Shown: piece after piece, positions 15,057-24,652 of the stretch | Position numbering within the stretch: the first letter of the stretch is position 1 | Layout: every line of letters begins with the position of its first letter | From: Bacteroidaceae bacterium | GTDB lineage: Bacteria; Bacteroidota; Bacteroidia; Bacteroidales; Bacteroidaceae | Length of the DNA: 64,000 bases | Assembly: GCA_017617635.1 (NCBI GenBank) | Contig: JAFZVW010000021.1 | Location: forward strand, 1-64,000 | Direction of reading: 5' to 3' | Program-made: the position numbers and the translations under genes | Notes under the pieces: model-generated | Seen by the model: only the letters and a program-made list of their open reading frames with translations | Databases searched by the model: none | Told to the model about the DNA's origin: nothing

Positions 15057-16487
15057 ATGAAGACCGAGAATGAATATAAGCCTACGTGGAAGAACTGGGC
15101 AAAGGGTATCGTGGCATGCTCGCTGCTGGTTGGCTTCCTGGTATGGATAAGGAGCTGGCTGGGCATAATAGCCTTGCCGTTTGTCTTTGATGCGTATGTA
15201 ACTAAGAAGATAAAGTGGGATTGGTGGAAGGAACTGGAGAATCCGATATCGCGAACTATAATGTCGTGGGTGGATGCCATAGTGTTTGCACTGGTGGCTG
15301 TGTATTTCGTGAATATCTATTTCTTTCAGAACTATACTATCCCGTCAAGCTCACTTGAGAAGAGCCTGCTGGTAGGCGACTATCTGTTTGTGAGCAAGAT
15401 GGCTTACGGCCCACGTGTTCCGCAGACACCCCTGCATGCCCCCCTGTGCCAGCATACGCTGCCGCTGAACCTGGGCAAGAGCTATATCGAGAGTCTTCAG
15501 TGGGACTACAAGAGGGTAAGCCCAAAGCCTGTGAAACTGAATGATATTGTCGTGTTCAACTATCCTGCAGGTGATACCATTGCTGAGAAAATGCAGGGCC
15601 ACGACTACTATCTGGAATGCAAGGCGATGTATCTGCGCAGCTATGGATTGCCGGCGAACCTGGACAGCATGAGCCAGGCGGAACGCTACCATTTCTACAG
15701 CGCAGCGATAAACTATGCCAGCGACTATGTCAAGCAAGACCGGCAAGATTTCGGCGAAGTCAGCTGGCGTCCTGTGGACAGGCGTGAGAATTATGTGAAG
15801 CGTTGTGTGGGACTCCCTGGACAGACATTGCAAATCAAGGACCATATCATATACCTGGACGGCAAGGCGAACAAGGAGCCTGAAAATGTTCAGTATAACT
15901 ATGCAGTAAGGCTCAAGCAGGATATTCCTGAGCAGCTGCTCCGCGACATGGATATCAGCAATGACGATATGGCAGAGTTTCACATGACAGGATTCCTGCC
16001 GCTGACAGCCAAGGCCAAAAAGATGCTGGAAGCTCGCAAGGATATAGTGGAGAGTATTGAATTCGCCACTGATGACGAGACGGAGAGCCTGTATCCGTTG
16101 AACGGCGGATTGAAATGGACGAGGGATAACTATGGTCCCATATGGATTCCGAAGAAGGGTGCCAGTGTCAGGCTGTCCATAGACAATATTGCCATATACG
16201 AGCGTCCGATACGGGTGTATGAGGGTAATGACCTGAAGGTTGACAACGATGGCCGCATCTTTATAAACGGCAAGGAAACTGACGAATACACCTTCAAGAT
16301 GGATTACTACTGGATGCAGGGTGATAACCGTCATAAGAGTGCCGACAGCCGCTATTGGGGATTTGTTCCCGAGGATCATATCGTAGGAAAGCCTATCATG
16401 ATATGGCTGTCACTGGACAAGGACCGCGGATTGTTCAGTTCGATCCGATGGAACCGTATGTTCCGCTGGGTTGAGAACTATAACTAG
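15057..16487 (+). CDS. lepB: Signal peptidase I
   Basis: This 476-residue inner-membrane peptidase removes signal peptides from exported proteins. Two hydrophobic N-terminal segments lie at about residues 15-50 and 70-90. The catalytic Ser box is YTIPSSSLEKSLLVGD. The general-base Lys is in RENYVKRCVGLPGQ, and the C-terminal box is YWMQGDNRHKSADSRYWGFVP. The protein is long because of an insertion of about 150 residues between boxes, as is common in Bacteroidales. ATG 15057 is preferred over the TTG at 15051 that overlaps the dapB stop. Confidence 0.93.
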   Translation: MKTENEYKPTWKNWAKGIVACSLLVGFLVWIRSWLGIIALPFVFDAYVTKKIKWDWWKELENPISRTIMSWVDAIVFALVAVYFVNIYFFQNYTIPSSSLEKSLLVGDYLFVSKMAYGPRVPQTPLHAPLCQHTLPLNLGKSYIESLQWDYKRVSPKPVKLNDIVVFNYPAGDTIAEKMQGHDYYLECKAMYLRSYGLPANLDSMSQAERYHFYSAAINYASDYVKQDRQDFGEVSWRPVDRRENYVKRCVGLPGQTLQIKDHIIYLDGKANKEPENVQYNYAVRLKQDIPEQLLRDMDISNDDMAEFHMTGFLPLTAKAKKMLEARKDIVESIEFATDDETESLYPLNGGLKWTRDNYGPIWIPKKGASVRLSIDNIAIYERPIRVYEGNDLKVDNDGRIFINGKETDEYTFKMDYYWMQGDNRHKSADSRYWGFVPEDHIVGKPIMIWLSLDKDRGLFSSIRWNRMFRWVENYN

Positions 16488-16500
16488 CATCCGTCCGGCA

Positions 16501-17154
16501 ATGAAAGACGCCTTGATTATACTGAGCGGCGGTATGGATTCGGTTACCATGCTGTACGAGTACCGGGAGCGGATTGCAATGGCTCTGACATTTGACTATG
16601 GCAGCAATCATGCTGAAAACGAAATAGCGTGTGCACGCCTTCATTGCGAACGTATGGGAATACGGCATATCATTATGCCATTGGATTTTATACACCGTTA
16701 TTTCACCAGCAGCCTGCTGCAAGGCGGAGATGCAATTCCCGAGGGGCATTATACGTCGGAGAACATGGCCAGCACCGTCGTGCCATTCCGTAACGGTATC
16801 ATGCTGAGCATAGCATGCGGAATGGCTGAGAGTAATGGGTTGAAACTTGTCATGATTGCCAATCACGGTGGAGACCATACTATATACCCCGACTGCCGCG
16901 ATGAATTCATCCAGGCAATGTCACAGGCAATGAATGCCGGAACCGATACCAACGTACAGATATTCGCCCCGTACACCAATATCACCAAGGCGGACATTGC
17001 CCGGCACGGAAAAGCCATGGGGTTGGATTACTCGGAGACATGGAGCTGCTACAAGGGAGGCAGCGTCCACTGCGGGAAATGCGGTACTTGTATTGAAAGA
17101 AAAGAGGCTTTGGCAGAGGCTGGCATCAAGGATACTACCGAGTATCTAAGCTAA
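16501..17154 (+). CDS. queC: 7-cyano-7-deazaguanine synthase
   Basis: This 217-residue enzyme makes preQ0 for queuosine (and 7-deazaguanine DNA) from 7-carboxy-7-deazaguanine using ATP and ammonia. The PP-loop is LSGGMDSVT near the N-terminus. Zinc ligands are in SVHCGKCGTCIERKEA. The C-terminal part matches the family. ATG 16501 puts the PP-loop at residue 8, the family norm; a longer frame back to 16471 would overlap lepB. It is the third gene of the dapB operon; no other queuosine gene is beside it. Confidence 0.93.
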   Translation: MKDALIILSGGMDSVTMLYEYRERIAMALTFDYGSNHAENEIACARLHCERMGIRHIIMPLDFIHRYFTSSLLQGGDAIPEGHYTSENMASTVVPFRNGIMLSIACGMAESNGLKLVMIANHGGDHTIYPDCRDEFIQAMSQAMNAGTDTNVQIFAPYTNITKADIARHGKAMGLDYSETWSCYKGGSVHCGKCGTCIERKEALAEAGIKDTTEYLS

Positions 17155-17564
17155 TCTAAAAGCGTAAGGGCGGCATCTTCGGCTTTTTCCATAACAAGGC
17201 GTTCCTCGGGGCTTTTGTCCTCGATCCCGCAAAGATGCAGTATGCTGTGTATTATAACACGGTACAGTTCTTCCTGATATGTCTTATTAAATAGCCGGGC
17301 ATTGGTCTTGACTGTATCCAGCGAGATATATGTATCTCCTGACAGGATGTTCCCCTGCGTATAGTCAAAGCCTATGTGATCGGTATAATAGTCGTGGTGG
17401 ATGAACTGTCGGTTGATGCGCAGTATCTCCCCGTCGTCGACAAAGACGTAGTTGATGTCTCCGACCTTCTTGCCATAGCCCGAGGCCACTTGTATAATCC
17501 ACGAGGTGACTGCCTGACGGTCAATATCAGGAAGCCCGACATTTATGGAATTGTAGGTAATCAT
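17151..17564 (-). CDS. ybeY: YbeY endoribonuclease / rRNA maturation factor
   Basis: This is a 137-residue single-strand-specific RNase for 16S rRNA 3' processing. The metal motif reads IIHSILHLCGIEDKSPEE. The first two His ligands of HGxLHLxGxDH are kept, while the third is replaced by Lys (EDK), a variant I believe is usual in Bacteroidetes YbeY rather than a defect. It is the last gene of the five-gene minus-strand operon: its ATG shares one base with the stop of the upstream protease. Its 3' end overlaps queC convergently by 4 bp. Confidence 0.9.
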   Translation of the reverse strand: MITYNSINVGLPDIDRQAVTSWIIQVASGYGKKVGDINYVFVDDGEILRINRQFIHHDYYTDHIGFDYTQGNILSGDTYISLDTVKTNARLFNKTYQEELYRVIIHSILHLCGIEDKSPEERLVMEKAEDAALTLLD

Positions 17565-19129
17565 TATTTGACTGACAGTATCTCGACGGCCTTGCGGACC
17601 ATTTCGTCATTCTCGTAGACGATTGCGAAATACTCGCTCATATCCCATATATCGCGCGCTATGAGTGCCTTCATTATCATACGTACCCGTGTCTCGCTGT
17701 CCTTCCGGTCCTTTTCGTTCGCTGCCTTTATGTTCTGCTTTTCAGCTTCGGCAAAGATGCCTTCTATAACATCATCGGGAATCTGGTAGTTCTTGCGGAA
17801 GTCGGCAAAGGACCTGTACTGTTGCTCCAATTCGTGGCGGTGCTTGTCCATAAAGCGCAGATTGGTGTTTGTCAGGATGTTCTTGGCGCTAATCTGTCTG
17901 AACATCCTGGGATTGCGCAGGGTATCCAAAGGGATGAAATAGTCGGGCATAATACCGCCGCCACCGTATACGGTACGCTGCTTCTTGAGCGTCGTATAGC
18001 GAAGGGAATCCGGAAAATGTATGCTGTCGGCATTTGTCAGCTCACCGTGGTTAAGACGGTTTATTACGTCCATATTGTATTCCTGCTTCTTGCCCTTGAT
18101 ATACGGTTTCTGGATGCAACGCCCTGTGGGAGTATAGTATTTGGCTACAGTCAGTCTTATCATACTGTTGTCGGGAAGAAAATATGGCCTCTGAACCAAA
18201 CCCTTGCCGAAAGACCGGCGTCCTATGATAGTGCCGCGGTCATGATCCTGGATGGCTCCGGCAAATATCTCGGCAGCAGATGCACTCAGCTCGTCGATCA
18301 AAACAACCAGCCTGCCCTTCTGGAAAGCTTTTCCGCCTGTGCTGTTGTAATCCTGGCGCGGTATGACACGACCCTGTGTATAGACAATCAGCTCTCCCTT
18401 GGGAATAAACTCGCTACACACCTCGGCAGCCGCCTGCAGATAGCCTCCTCCGTTCTGAGTAAGGTCCAGTATCAGATTCTTCATGCCCTGCCTACGCAAA
18501 GTATCTATGGCGGCAACGATTTCGTCGTGGGTATTCTGTGCAAAACTATTGAAGCGTATCAGCCCAATGTCGCCCGTAACCATATAGGCGGCATCCACAC
18601 TGTTGATGGGAATCTTGCCGCGACAGACATCAAAATACATTGTTTCGCCTACACCCTCGCGCCTGACACCAAGATGCGCAATCGAACCACGGGGTCCTCG
18701 TAAGCGTCGCATGATTTCCTCCTTGGACATCTTCACTCCGGCAATTGCTGTATCTGCAACTGAAATGATGCGGTCACCGGGCAGTATGCCTACACGTGCA
18801 GACGGCCCCTTGGGTATGGCCTGAATTACGACAACAGTATCCTCGAGCATATTGAATTGCACACCGATACCGTCAAAACTGCCCTGCAACGGCTCGTTGA
18901 GCTTCTGCGTTTCCTGTGCGTTGGTGTAGGACGAATGCGGGTCAAGCTTTTCCAACATCCCGACAATGGCATCCTCTACGACCTTGTCTCCGGCTACCTT
19001 ATCGACATAATATCCTTGTATATAGGCCAGTGACAGGGCCAGCTTGCGGAAATCGTTGTCAAACGCTGTTTGTGCCTGCACTTGTATCAAGGCACTGACA
19101 GCAAGAAGCAGGAGATATAGCTTTTTCAT
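17564..19129 (-). CDS. S41-family carboxy-terminal processing protease
   Basis: This 521-residue exported serine protease has a signal peptide at 1-19 (ending VQAQ). The PDZ domain is at about 85-170 (VVVIQAIPKGPSARVGILPGD). The S41 catalytic core has GGGYLQAAAEV, the Ser in LIDELSASAAEIFAG and the general-base Lys in RRSFGKGLVQ. Family members trim C-termini of periplasmic proteins. It lies 12 bp downstream of coaD in the same operon. Confidence 0.9.
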   Translation of the reverse strand: MKKLYLLLLAVSALIQVQAQTAFDNDFRKLALSLAYIQGYYVDKVAGDKVVEDAIVGMLEKLDPHSSYTNAQETQKLNEPLQGSFDGIGVQFNMLEDTVVVIQAIPKGPSARVGILPGDRIISVADTAIAGVKMSKEEIMRRLRGPRGSIAHLGVRREGVGETMYFDVCRGKIPINSVDAAYMVTGDIGLIRFNSFAQNTHDEIVAAIDTLRRQGMKNLILDLTQNGGGYLQAAAEVCSEFIPKGELIVYTQGRVIPRQDYNSTGGKAFQKGRLVVLIDELSASAAEIFAGAIQDHDRGTIIGRRSFGKGLVQRPYFLPDNSMIRLTVAKYYTPTGRCIQKPYIKGKKQEYNMDVINRLNHGELTNADSIHFPDSLRYTTLKKQRTVYGGGGIMPDYFIPLDTLRNPRMFRQISAKNILTNTNLRFMDKHRHELEQQYRSFADFRKNYQIPDDVIEGIFAEAEKQNIKAANEKDRKDSETRVRMIMKALIARDIWDMSEYFAIVYENDEMVRKAVEILSVK

Positions 19130-19141
19130 CGTAAATATTTT

Positions 19142-19600
19142 CTAAATGTTGTATTTGAGCCCTTCGGGCAGAAACTGTGCTATGTCACGACCGAAATGAT
19201 GGAGTTCACGCACCATGCTGCTGGAAATGCCGCTGAGTGTGTTGTCGGTAAAAAGCACCACTGTCTCAATTCCGTCCAGCATACTGTTTATATCAGCCAT
19301 TTGCCGTTCGTATTCGTAATCCTGCATCGTACGTACACCGCGCAGTATAAAACCGGCATTGTTCTCCTTAGCAAAGTCTACCGTAAGATTATTGTACGAC
19401 ATAACCTTGACACGCGATTCTTCCAGATACAGTTCCTGTACGGCACGGACACGCTCATCGACAGGAATCCAGCTTTGTTTGTCAACATTATAGCCGACGG
19501 CGATAATAACCCTATCAAAAATACGTAATGCCCGCTCAACAAGATCGGCATGACCCAGTGTAAAAGGATCGAAGGAACCTGGGAATACTACGGTCTTCAT
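19142..19600 (-). CDS. coaD: Phosphopantetheine adenylyltransferase
   Basis: This 152-residue enzyme performs the penultimate step of coenzyme A synthesis. It shows [21 protein letters not shown] with the nucleotidyl-transfer TxGH motif, [19 protein letters not shown], and the C-terminal [11 protein letters not shown]. Its start overlaps the parE stop by 4 bp (ATGA), implying coupled translation. Confidence 0.95.
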   Translation of the reverse strand: MKTVVFPGSFDPFTLGHADLVERALRIFDRVIIAVGYNVDKQSWIPVDERVRAVQELYLEESRVKVMSYNNLTVDFAKENNAGFILRGVRTMQDYEYERQMADINSMLDGIETVVLFTDNTLSGISSSMVRELHHFGRDIAQFLPEGLKYNI

Positions 19601-21579
19601 ACCTCTTCCTCCTCGGCAAGGTCCTCTTCGATAACCAGATTGTTGATAATGAAGTTCTGACGCTCCATGGTATTCTTGCCCATATAGTATTCCAGGAGCT
19701 CGGCAACCTGGTCGCCCTTGGTAAGCGTAACCTGCTCGAGACGTATGTCCGAACCTATGAAATTCTTGAACTCGTCAGGGCTGATTTCACCAAGGCCCTT
19801 GAATCGGGTTATCTCTGGTTCCGACCCCAGATCGTCAATAGCCTGAATGCGTTCCTCCTCGCTGTAACAGTACTGGGTAACGAAATCGTTGCCGAAAGTG
19901 ACATGACGGCGCTGCTGGGTCGAATTGTCCTCAGCATTGTCATAGGCACGCAGTTCTGCCTCGATTTCGTCAATCTTCTTCTTGCCTACCTTGCTGCGGC
20001 GATTGCGGACACGGAACAGTGGTGTCTGCAGTATATATACATGTCCCTTCTTTATCAACTCGGGGAAGAACTGCAGGAAGAACGTAATCATGAGCAGACG
20101 GATATGCATACCGTCCACATCGGCATCGGTTGCTACAATTACCTTGTTATATCTGAGGCCGTCAAGTCCGTCTTCGATGTTGAGGGCTGCCTGAAGCAGG
20201 TTGAATTCCTCGTTTTCGTAGCAGACCTTCTTGGTCATGCCAAAGCAGTTCAGCGGTTTACCCCTGAGCGAGAAAACTGCCTGGGTATTTACGTCACGGC
20301 TCTTTGTTATCGAACCGCTTGCACTGTCACCCTCGGTAATGAAAATACAGGATTCCTCCTGCTGTGTGCCCTTGGCATCATTCAGATGAACACGGCAGTC
20401 ACGCAGCTTACGGTTATGCAGATTAGCCTTCTTGCTCATCTCACGTGCCTTTTTGGCCACACCTGCCATCTCCTTGCGTACCTTTTCGCTTTCCTGAACC
20501 TTTTGCAGGATAATATCAGCGATATCGGTATTCTTATGCAGGAAGTTATCTACGTTCACCTTGACAAAGTCACCTATGAACTTGTCTATGGAAATACCAC
20601 CCTCGGGAGCTGTGCTTAACGAACCCAGCTTAACCTTCGTCTGACTCTCGAACAAAGGCTCCTGAATATTGATGCTGATGGCAGCGACCATACCGTTACG
20701 GATGTCGCCATACTCGTAGTTCTTGCCCGAATATTCCTTTATTACCTCGGCTATATATTTCTTGAATGCTGCCTGGTGTGTACCGCCAAGAGTGGTATGC
20801 TGACCATTCACGAACGAATAATATTCCTCGCCGTTCTGCTTAGTATGCGTAAATGCTATTTCAATATCCTCACCACGCAGATGGCATATAGGATACAGAG
20901 CCTCGTAATCCATACGGTCGTTAAGCAGGTCACTCAATCCGTCGCGCGACAGTATACGGCGGCCGTTGAACATGATGGTAAGACCGGTATTCAGATACGT
21001 ATAGTTTCGCAGCATCGTCTCGACGAACTCGCCACGGAACTTGTAATGCTTGAACAGAGAAGGGTCGGGCTCAAAGAATATATAAGTGCCGTTCTCGTCC
21101 TGAGTATCCTCGGTCACATCGCCCTTGAGGATGCCTTTTTCAAACGATGTCCGGCGCACCTGCCCGTCACGGTAGGAGTGGGCCTCAAAACGTGAACTCA
21201 ACGCATTTACCGCCTTCAGGCCGACACCGTTCAGACCTACGCTCTTCTTGAAAGCCTTGGAGTCATACTTGCCTCCGGTATTCAGCATCGAGACAGCCTC
21301 GACCAGCTTGCCCAGGGGAATGCCACGACCATAGTCACGGATTGAAGCACGCAGGTTTTCGTCTATCGTGACCTCTATACGCTTGCCGGCATTCATTTTA
21401 AATTCGTCGATACTGTTATCTATTACCTCCTTGAGCAGTACATAGATACCATCCTCGGCCTGTGAACCGTCACCCAAACGTCCGATATACATACCCGGAC
21501 GCGTCCTCACATGCTCCATATCCGACAAATGCCGGATATTTTCCTCGTCGTAATTGACTATGTTCTTCTGTTCCTCCAA
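19597..21579 (-). CDS. parE: DNA topoisomerase IV subunit B
   Basis: This 660-residue ATPase subunit of a type IIA topoisomerase decatenates chromosomes. The GHKL ATPase domain is N-terminal ([20 protein letters not shown], then DYGRGIPLG and [14 protein letters not shown]). The TOPRIM domain has EGDSASGS and [12 protein letters not shown]. The end, [13 protein letters not shown], matches the family tail. Length and the absence of the GyrB-specific insertion favour ParE over GyrB. No parC lies next to it in the window. Confidence 0.88.
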   Translation of the reverse strand: MEEQKNIVNYDEENIRHLSDMEHVRTRPGMYIGRLGDGSQAEDGIYVLLKEVIDNSIDEFKMNAGKRIEVTIDENLRASIRDYGRGIPLGKLVEAVSMLNTGGKYDSKAFKKSVGLNGVGLKAVNALSSRFEAHSYRDGQVRRTSFEKGILKGDVTEDTQDENGTYIFFEPDPSLFKHYKFRGEFVETMLRNYTYLNTGLTIMFNGRRILSRDGLSDLLNDRMDYEALYPICHLRGEDIEIAFTHTKQNGEEYYSFVNGQHTTLGGTHQAAFKKYIAEVIKEYSGKNYEYGDIRNGMVAAISINIQEPLFESQTKVKLGSLSTAPEGGISIDKFIGDFVKVNVDNFLHKNTDIADIILQKVQESEKVRKEMAGVAKKAREMSKKANLHNRKLRDCRVHLNDAKGTQQEESCIFITEGDSASGSITKSRDVNTQAVFSLRGKPLNCFGMTKKVCYENEEFNLLQAALNIEDGLDGLRYNKVIVATDADVDGMHIRLLMITFFLQFFPELIKKGHVYILQTPLFRVRNRRSKVGKKKIDEIEAELRAYDNAEDNSTQQRRHVTFGNDFVTQYCYSEEERIQAIDDLGSEPEITRFKGLGEISPDEFKNFIGSDIRLEQVTLTKGDQVAELLEYYMGKNTMERQNFIINNLVIEEDLAEEEEV

Positions 21580-21603
21580 TTTACGAAATATTCTTCTTTC
21601 AGC

Positions 21604-22752
21604 CTAATCAATCTTCCTTTTCCACGTATGACGTCTCTTGTACACTACCGAATCCAGGTTCCGCCATACACTCAGTGCCTTGGTATTCGTCTCCAGTTGC
21701 GGACAACATTCTGCCGTATTGAATCCCATACGCTGGGCCTTGGAAATGATGTCGGCAAAAATCAGGCTCACGCAACCGCTGTCCTGATACTCGGGAAGCG
21801 TACCTATAAGCATCAGGAGCAGGACATCGTTATGACAGTACAAGGCCTTTAGCAGATGCCACCAGCCAAAGGGAAACAGTTTGGCCTTCGCCTTCCGGAT
21901 GGCACGTGACAGGTCGGGCATGCAAATTCCGGCAGCAATCGGGTCGCCATCCTTGTTTACCACAACCGACACAAGGTCCAGGTTCATATATGGCAGGTAC
22001 ATATCGGCATAGTTGTCAATCTGCCTTTGCGACATCTCGCTGAAACCATACAGATCCTTGTACGACGTGTTTATTATATCAAATACACGCTTTATGAAAC
22101 CGCTCTCATGCAGTTCCTTCTTGCTCTTGAACTTGCGCAAGCTGAAGCCATAGCGCTCCTGAACCAGTTTTGCTACTCGGAAGAACTTCTGCTGATTGGC
22201 CTCATGCCCGTTCTTCGGCACATATATGGTACGGTCCACCCATACGGCATCCTCCTGGAATCCAAGAGCAGACATATGGTCGTTGTAATAGGCATAGTTG
22301 TAGATTGTAGGCATGGTACCCATCTTGTCAAATCCCTCGAACAGCATACCCTCGGGATCAAGGTCCGAAAAGCCCAGGGGACCTACTATCGTATCCATAC
22401 CCATCTCACGCCCCCAGTCCTCTACAGCCTTTATCAAAGCAGAAGAAACCTCACGGTCGTCAATAAAGTCGATCCAGCCAAAGCGCACGTTCTTGCATCC
22501 CCATGTCTGATTGGCACGCTTGTTCAATATCGCAACGACACGTCCCACCATCTTGCCGTCTCTTTCTGCAACGAACCATTTAGCCTCACAGAAATCAAAC
22601 GCAGGATTCTTCGTGGGATTGAAGCCTTCCAGCGTATCCTCCAGCAAATCAGGTACGGCATAGGGGCAATCCTTGTACAGTTCATAGTTGAACCGCACAA
22701 AGCGCCTCATTTCCTTCTTGCCTTCTATGGCCCTGATTACTACTTCAGACAT
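21604..22752 (-). CDS. GNAT-fold N-acetyltransferase-like protein
   Basis: This 382-residue protein is of a type common in Bacteroidales. The N-terminal part has KWFVAERDGKMVGRVVAIL and GPLGFSDLDPEGMLFEGFD. The C-terminal part (SGCVSLIFADIISKAQRMGFNTAECCPQLETN) looks like a GNAT acetyl-CoA-binding strand-helix-strand. The substrate is unknown. It is the first gene of the minus-strand operon running to ybeY (24 bp to parE) and is divergent from the ompA-like gene. Confidence 0.7.
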   Translation of the reverse strand: MSEVVIRAIEGKKEMRRFVRFNYELYKDCPYAVPDLLEDTLEGFNPTKNPAFDFCEAKWFVAERDGKMVGRVVAILNKRANQTWGCKNVRFGWIDFIDDREVSSALIKAVEDWGREMGMDTIVGPLGFSDLDPEGMLFEGFDKMGTMPTIYNYAYYNDHMSALGFQEDAVWVDRTIYVPKNGHEANQQKFFRVAKLVQERYGFSLRKFKSKKELHESGFIKRVFDIINTSYKDLYGFSEMSQRQIDNYADMYLPYMNLDLVSVVVNKDGDPIAAGICMPDLSRAIRKAKAKLFPFGWWHLLKALYCHNDVLLLMLIGTLPEYQDSGCVSLIFADIISKAQRMGFNTAECCPQLETNTKALSVWRNLDSVVYKRRHTWKRKID

Positions 22753-22878
22753 TCAAGCAAATACGTATAAACACGCAATTTAACCCCACAAAGATAGTCT
22801 TTTTTTATAAAAGACACCTATTTATACTCCGATTTTACAATTTATTAATATTGCAACTGCCAAAAAAATGCAATTTCG

Positions 22879-22910
22879 TTTGGTTGCATTACTAAAAAAA
22901 CTTATTTTTG
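22879..22910 (+). promoter_or_regulatory. Promoter of the ompA-like gene
   Basis: TTTG (22879-22882), 20 bp, then TATTTTTG (22903-22910) is a full match to the Bacteroidetes two-box promoter TTTG-N19-21-TAnnTTTG. The start codon is 38 bp further on. Confidence 0.75.
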
Positions 22911-22948
22911 TTGCGAAAATGTTTACAAATTTTAAATTACAGACTACT

Positions 22949-24127
22949 ATGAAACACTTCCATTTTCTCATTGCCTCCCTGTTGCTTGTGTGCAGTGCAT
23001 CAGCAGCAATGGCACAGGAGACAGCAGACAGCAAAGACTACAAACCGACACCATATATGTTTGTCGGCCTCCAGGGTGGCATACAGAACACCATCACCAA
23101 CGTAAACAACTGGAAACTCGTCAATCCCACAGCCAGCCTCAGTTTCGGTGCATTCTTCACACCTGTAGTAGGTGCCCGTCTGCACGTCAACGGAGCATGG
23201 AATAAGGGCGGTTTCTATGTAGGCGAGAACGAGAACAGGACCATGGCCAAATACTATTACAACTACATCACTACAAACTTGGACCTGATGCTCAACATGG
23301 TGACTATGTTCGGAAAGAAGAACTACTATCCGGTTAATGTCTACCTGATTGGCGGTATTGGCCTCAATACGGCATGGCGCAACAACGACGCCAACTACTG
23401 GAAGGGGCAGTACAGTTCCATTCTGAACAACTGTTGGGACGGAACAAAACTCAGCCACAATGCACGCGTTGGTGCCATGGTGGATGTCAACCTTGCAAAA
23501 AACTGGAGCGTAAACCTCGAAGTATCTGCCAACAGCCTCAGCGACAAGTATAACAGCAAGCTCAGCAACAAGGACGACTGGAGCATCACGGTGCAGGCAG
23601 GTGTCGCTTACAAGTTCGGTTACAAGAAGAAGCCCGTTGCGCCCAAGATTGAAGAGGTTTGGGAAACACGCACCGACACAATATGGTATGATGTTACCGA
23701 GTATGTCGAATCTACCGAGCCTGCCGACAGGGAGTGGGTTATCCACTATGCACTTGCAAAGAGCGGTCTTGACGCATCCGTAGGCAAGTCTCCAATCGAG
23801 CAGATCAAGGAAATCGGTGACTTCCTTAAGAACCACAACGAGAGCAAGATAAGCGTATGTTCATACGCCGACAAGGGAACAGGTTCCTCACGCGGCAATC
23901 TGCGTCTCTCACAGAAGCGTAATCAGGCAGCCATCGATGCACTTGTTGCCGAGGGCGTTGATGCATCCCTGATCAGCGGTGACGGCTATGGCGATACAGT
24001 ACAGCCATTTGCCGAGAATGACAAGAACCGCTGTACAATCATCAAGGCTACAGGTCTCAAATACAAGAAGACCCCTGTAACAGTCAAGAAATTCCGCACC
24101 GAGGAGGTTCGCTATCAGGTTCAGTAA
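22949..24127 (+). CDS. OmpA-family outer-membrane protein
   Basis: This 392-residue protein starts at ATG 22949, which gives a clean signal peptide MKHFHFLIASLLLVCSASA. Residues about 25-220 form an eight-stranded-barrel-like region rich in Y, N and G. The C-terminus (about 265-370) resembles the OmpA peptidoglycan-binding domain, with NHNESKISVCSYADKGTGSS and NLRLSQKRNQAAIDALVAEGVD. It anchors the outer membrane to the cell wall. It has its own strong promoter; the WbqC-like gene follows 3 bp after its stop. Confidence 0.85.
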   Translation: MKHFHFLIASLLLVCSASAAMAQETADSKDYKPTPYMFVGLQGGIQNTITNVNNWKLVNPTASLSFGAFFTPVVGARLHVNGAWNKGGFYVGENENRTMAKYYYNYITTNLDLMLNMVTMFGKKNYYPVNVYLIGGIGLNTAWRNNDANYWKGQYSSILNNCWDGTKLSHNARVGAMVDVNLAKNWSVNLEVSANSLSDKYNSKLSNKDDWSITVQAGVAYKFGYKKKPVAPKIEEVWETRTDTIWYDVTEYVESTEPADREWVIHYALAKSGLDASVGKSPIEQIKEIGDFLKNHNESKISVCSYADKGTGSSRGNLRLSQKRNQAAIDALVAEGVDASLISGDGYGDTVQPFAENDKNRCTIIKATGLKYKKTPVTVKKFRTEEVRYQVQ

Positions 24128-24130
24128 TCC

Positions 24131-24652
24131 ATGACAAGTGCCTATTTAGGTTCTATCAAATACTATCAAAGGCTGCTCCGAAGCGGGGCAGCCTTTGATT
24201 TCTCAGTCCCATTCCACCGCGGACAGGGCATGAACAGCTGTCGTATAGACTCGCCCAACGGAGCTCTTACCCTCAGCATACCCGTCGTCAATCCACACAA
24301 AACCACCCCGGTAGGCGAGATACTCATCTCAGAGCACGGCAACTGGCGGCACAGACACTGGAACGCATTTGTCAGCAGCTATCGCCAGACGCCATACTTT
24401 GACTACTACGAAGAGGATTTCCTACCCTTCTACCAACAGCACAACTGGGAGAAACTCGCAGATTTTAATACCGACCTGCACAACACCGTCATACGCCTGC
24501 TCAATATCAATCCGGCAGCGATGCATGACGCCAGCAGTATCCGCCAGGAACCCTATTACCAGCTGTTTGCGCCTCGCCACGGCTTCATCCCCGACCTCAG
24601 CATCGTAGACCTGCTGTTCAATATGGGCCCCGAATCCATATACTGGCTATAA
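24131..24652 (+). CDS. WbqC-like family protein
   Basis: This 173-residue cytoplasmic protein matches the WbqC family: YLGSIKYYQRLLRSG...FHRGQGMNSCRIDSPNG, WRHRHWNAFVSSYRQTPYFDYYEEDF. Family members are linked to surface-sugar clusters, but the reaction is unknown. In many Bacteroidales a WbqC gene follows dapB-lepB; here it sits behind ompA. Its stop shares one base with the start of the next gene (TAATG). Confidence 0.75.
   Translation: MTSAYLGSIKYYQRLLRSGAAFDFSVPFHRGQGMNSCRIDSPNGALTLSIPVVNPHKTTPVGEILISEHGNWRHRHWNAFVSSYRQTPYFDYYEEDFLPFYQQHNWEKLADFNTDLHNTVIRLLNINPAAMHDASSIRQEPYYQLFAPRHGFIPDLSIVDLLFNMGPESIYWL

Noticed and set aside
15351..16379. Long open frame (342 codons) on the minus strand across lepB
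   Set aside because: It is the antisense of lepB, whose motifs and codon pattern are clear. The antisense protein has no recognisable domain.
17151..17564. Inactive YbeY because the third His ligand is missing
   Set aside because: The EDK variant appears usual for Bacteroidetes YbeY, and the rest of the motif is intact.
19597..21579. gyrB rather than parE
   Set aside because: The length and lack of the GyrB-specific insertion fit ParE better, although the two are close and gyrase B cannot be fully excluded without an alignment.
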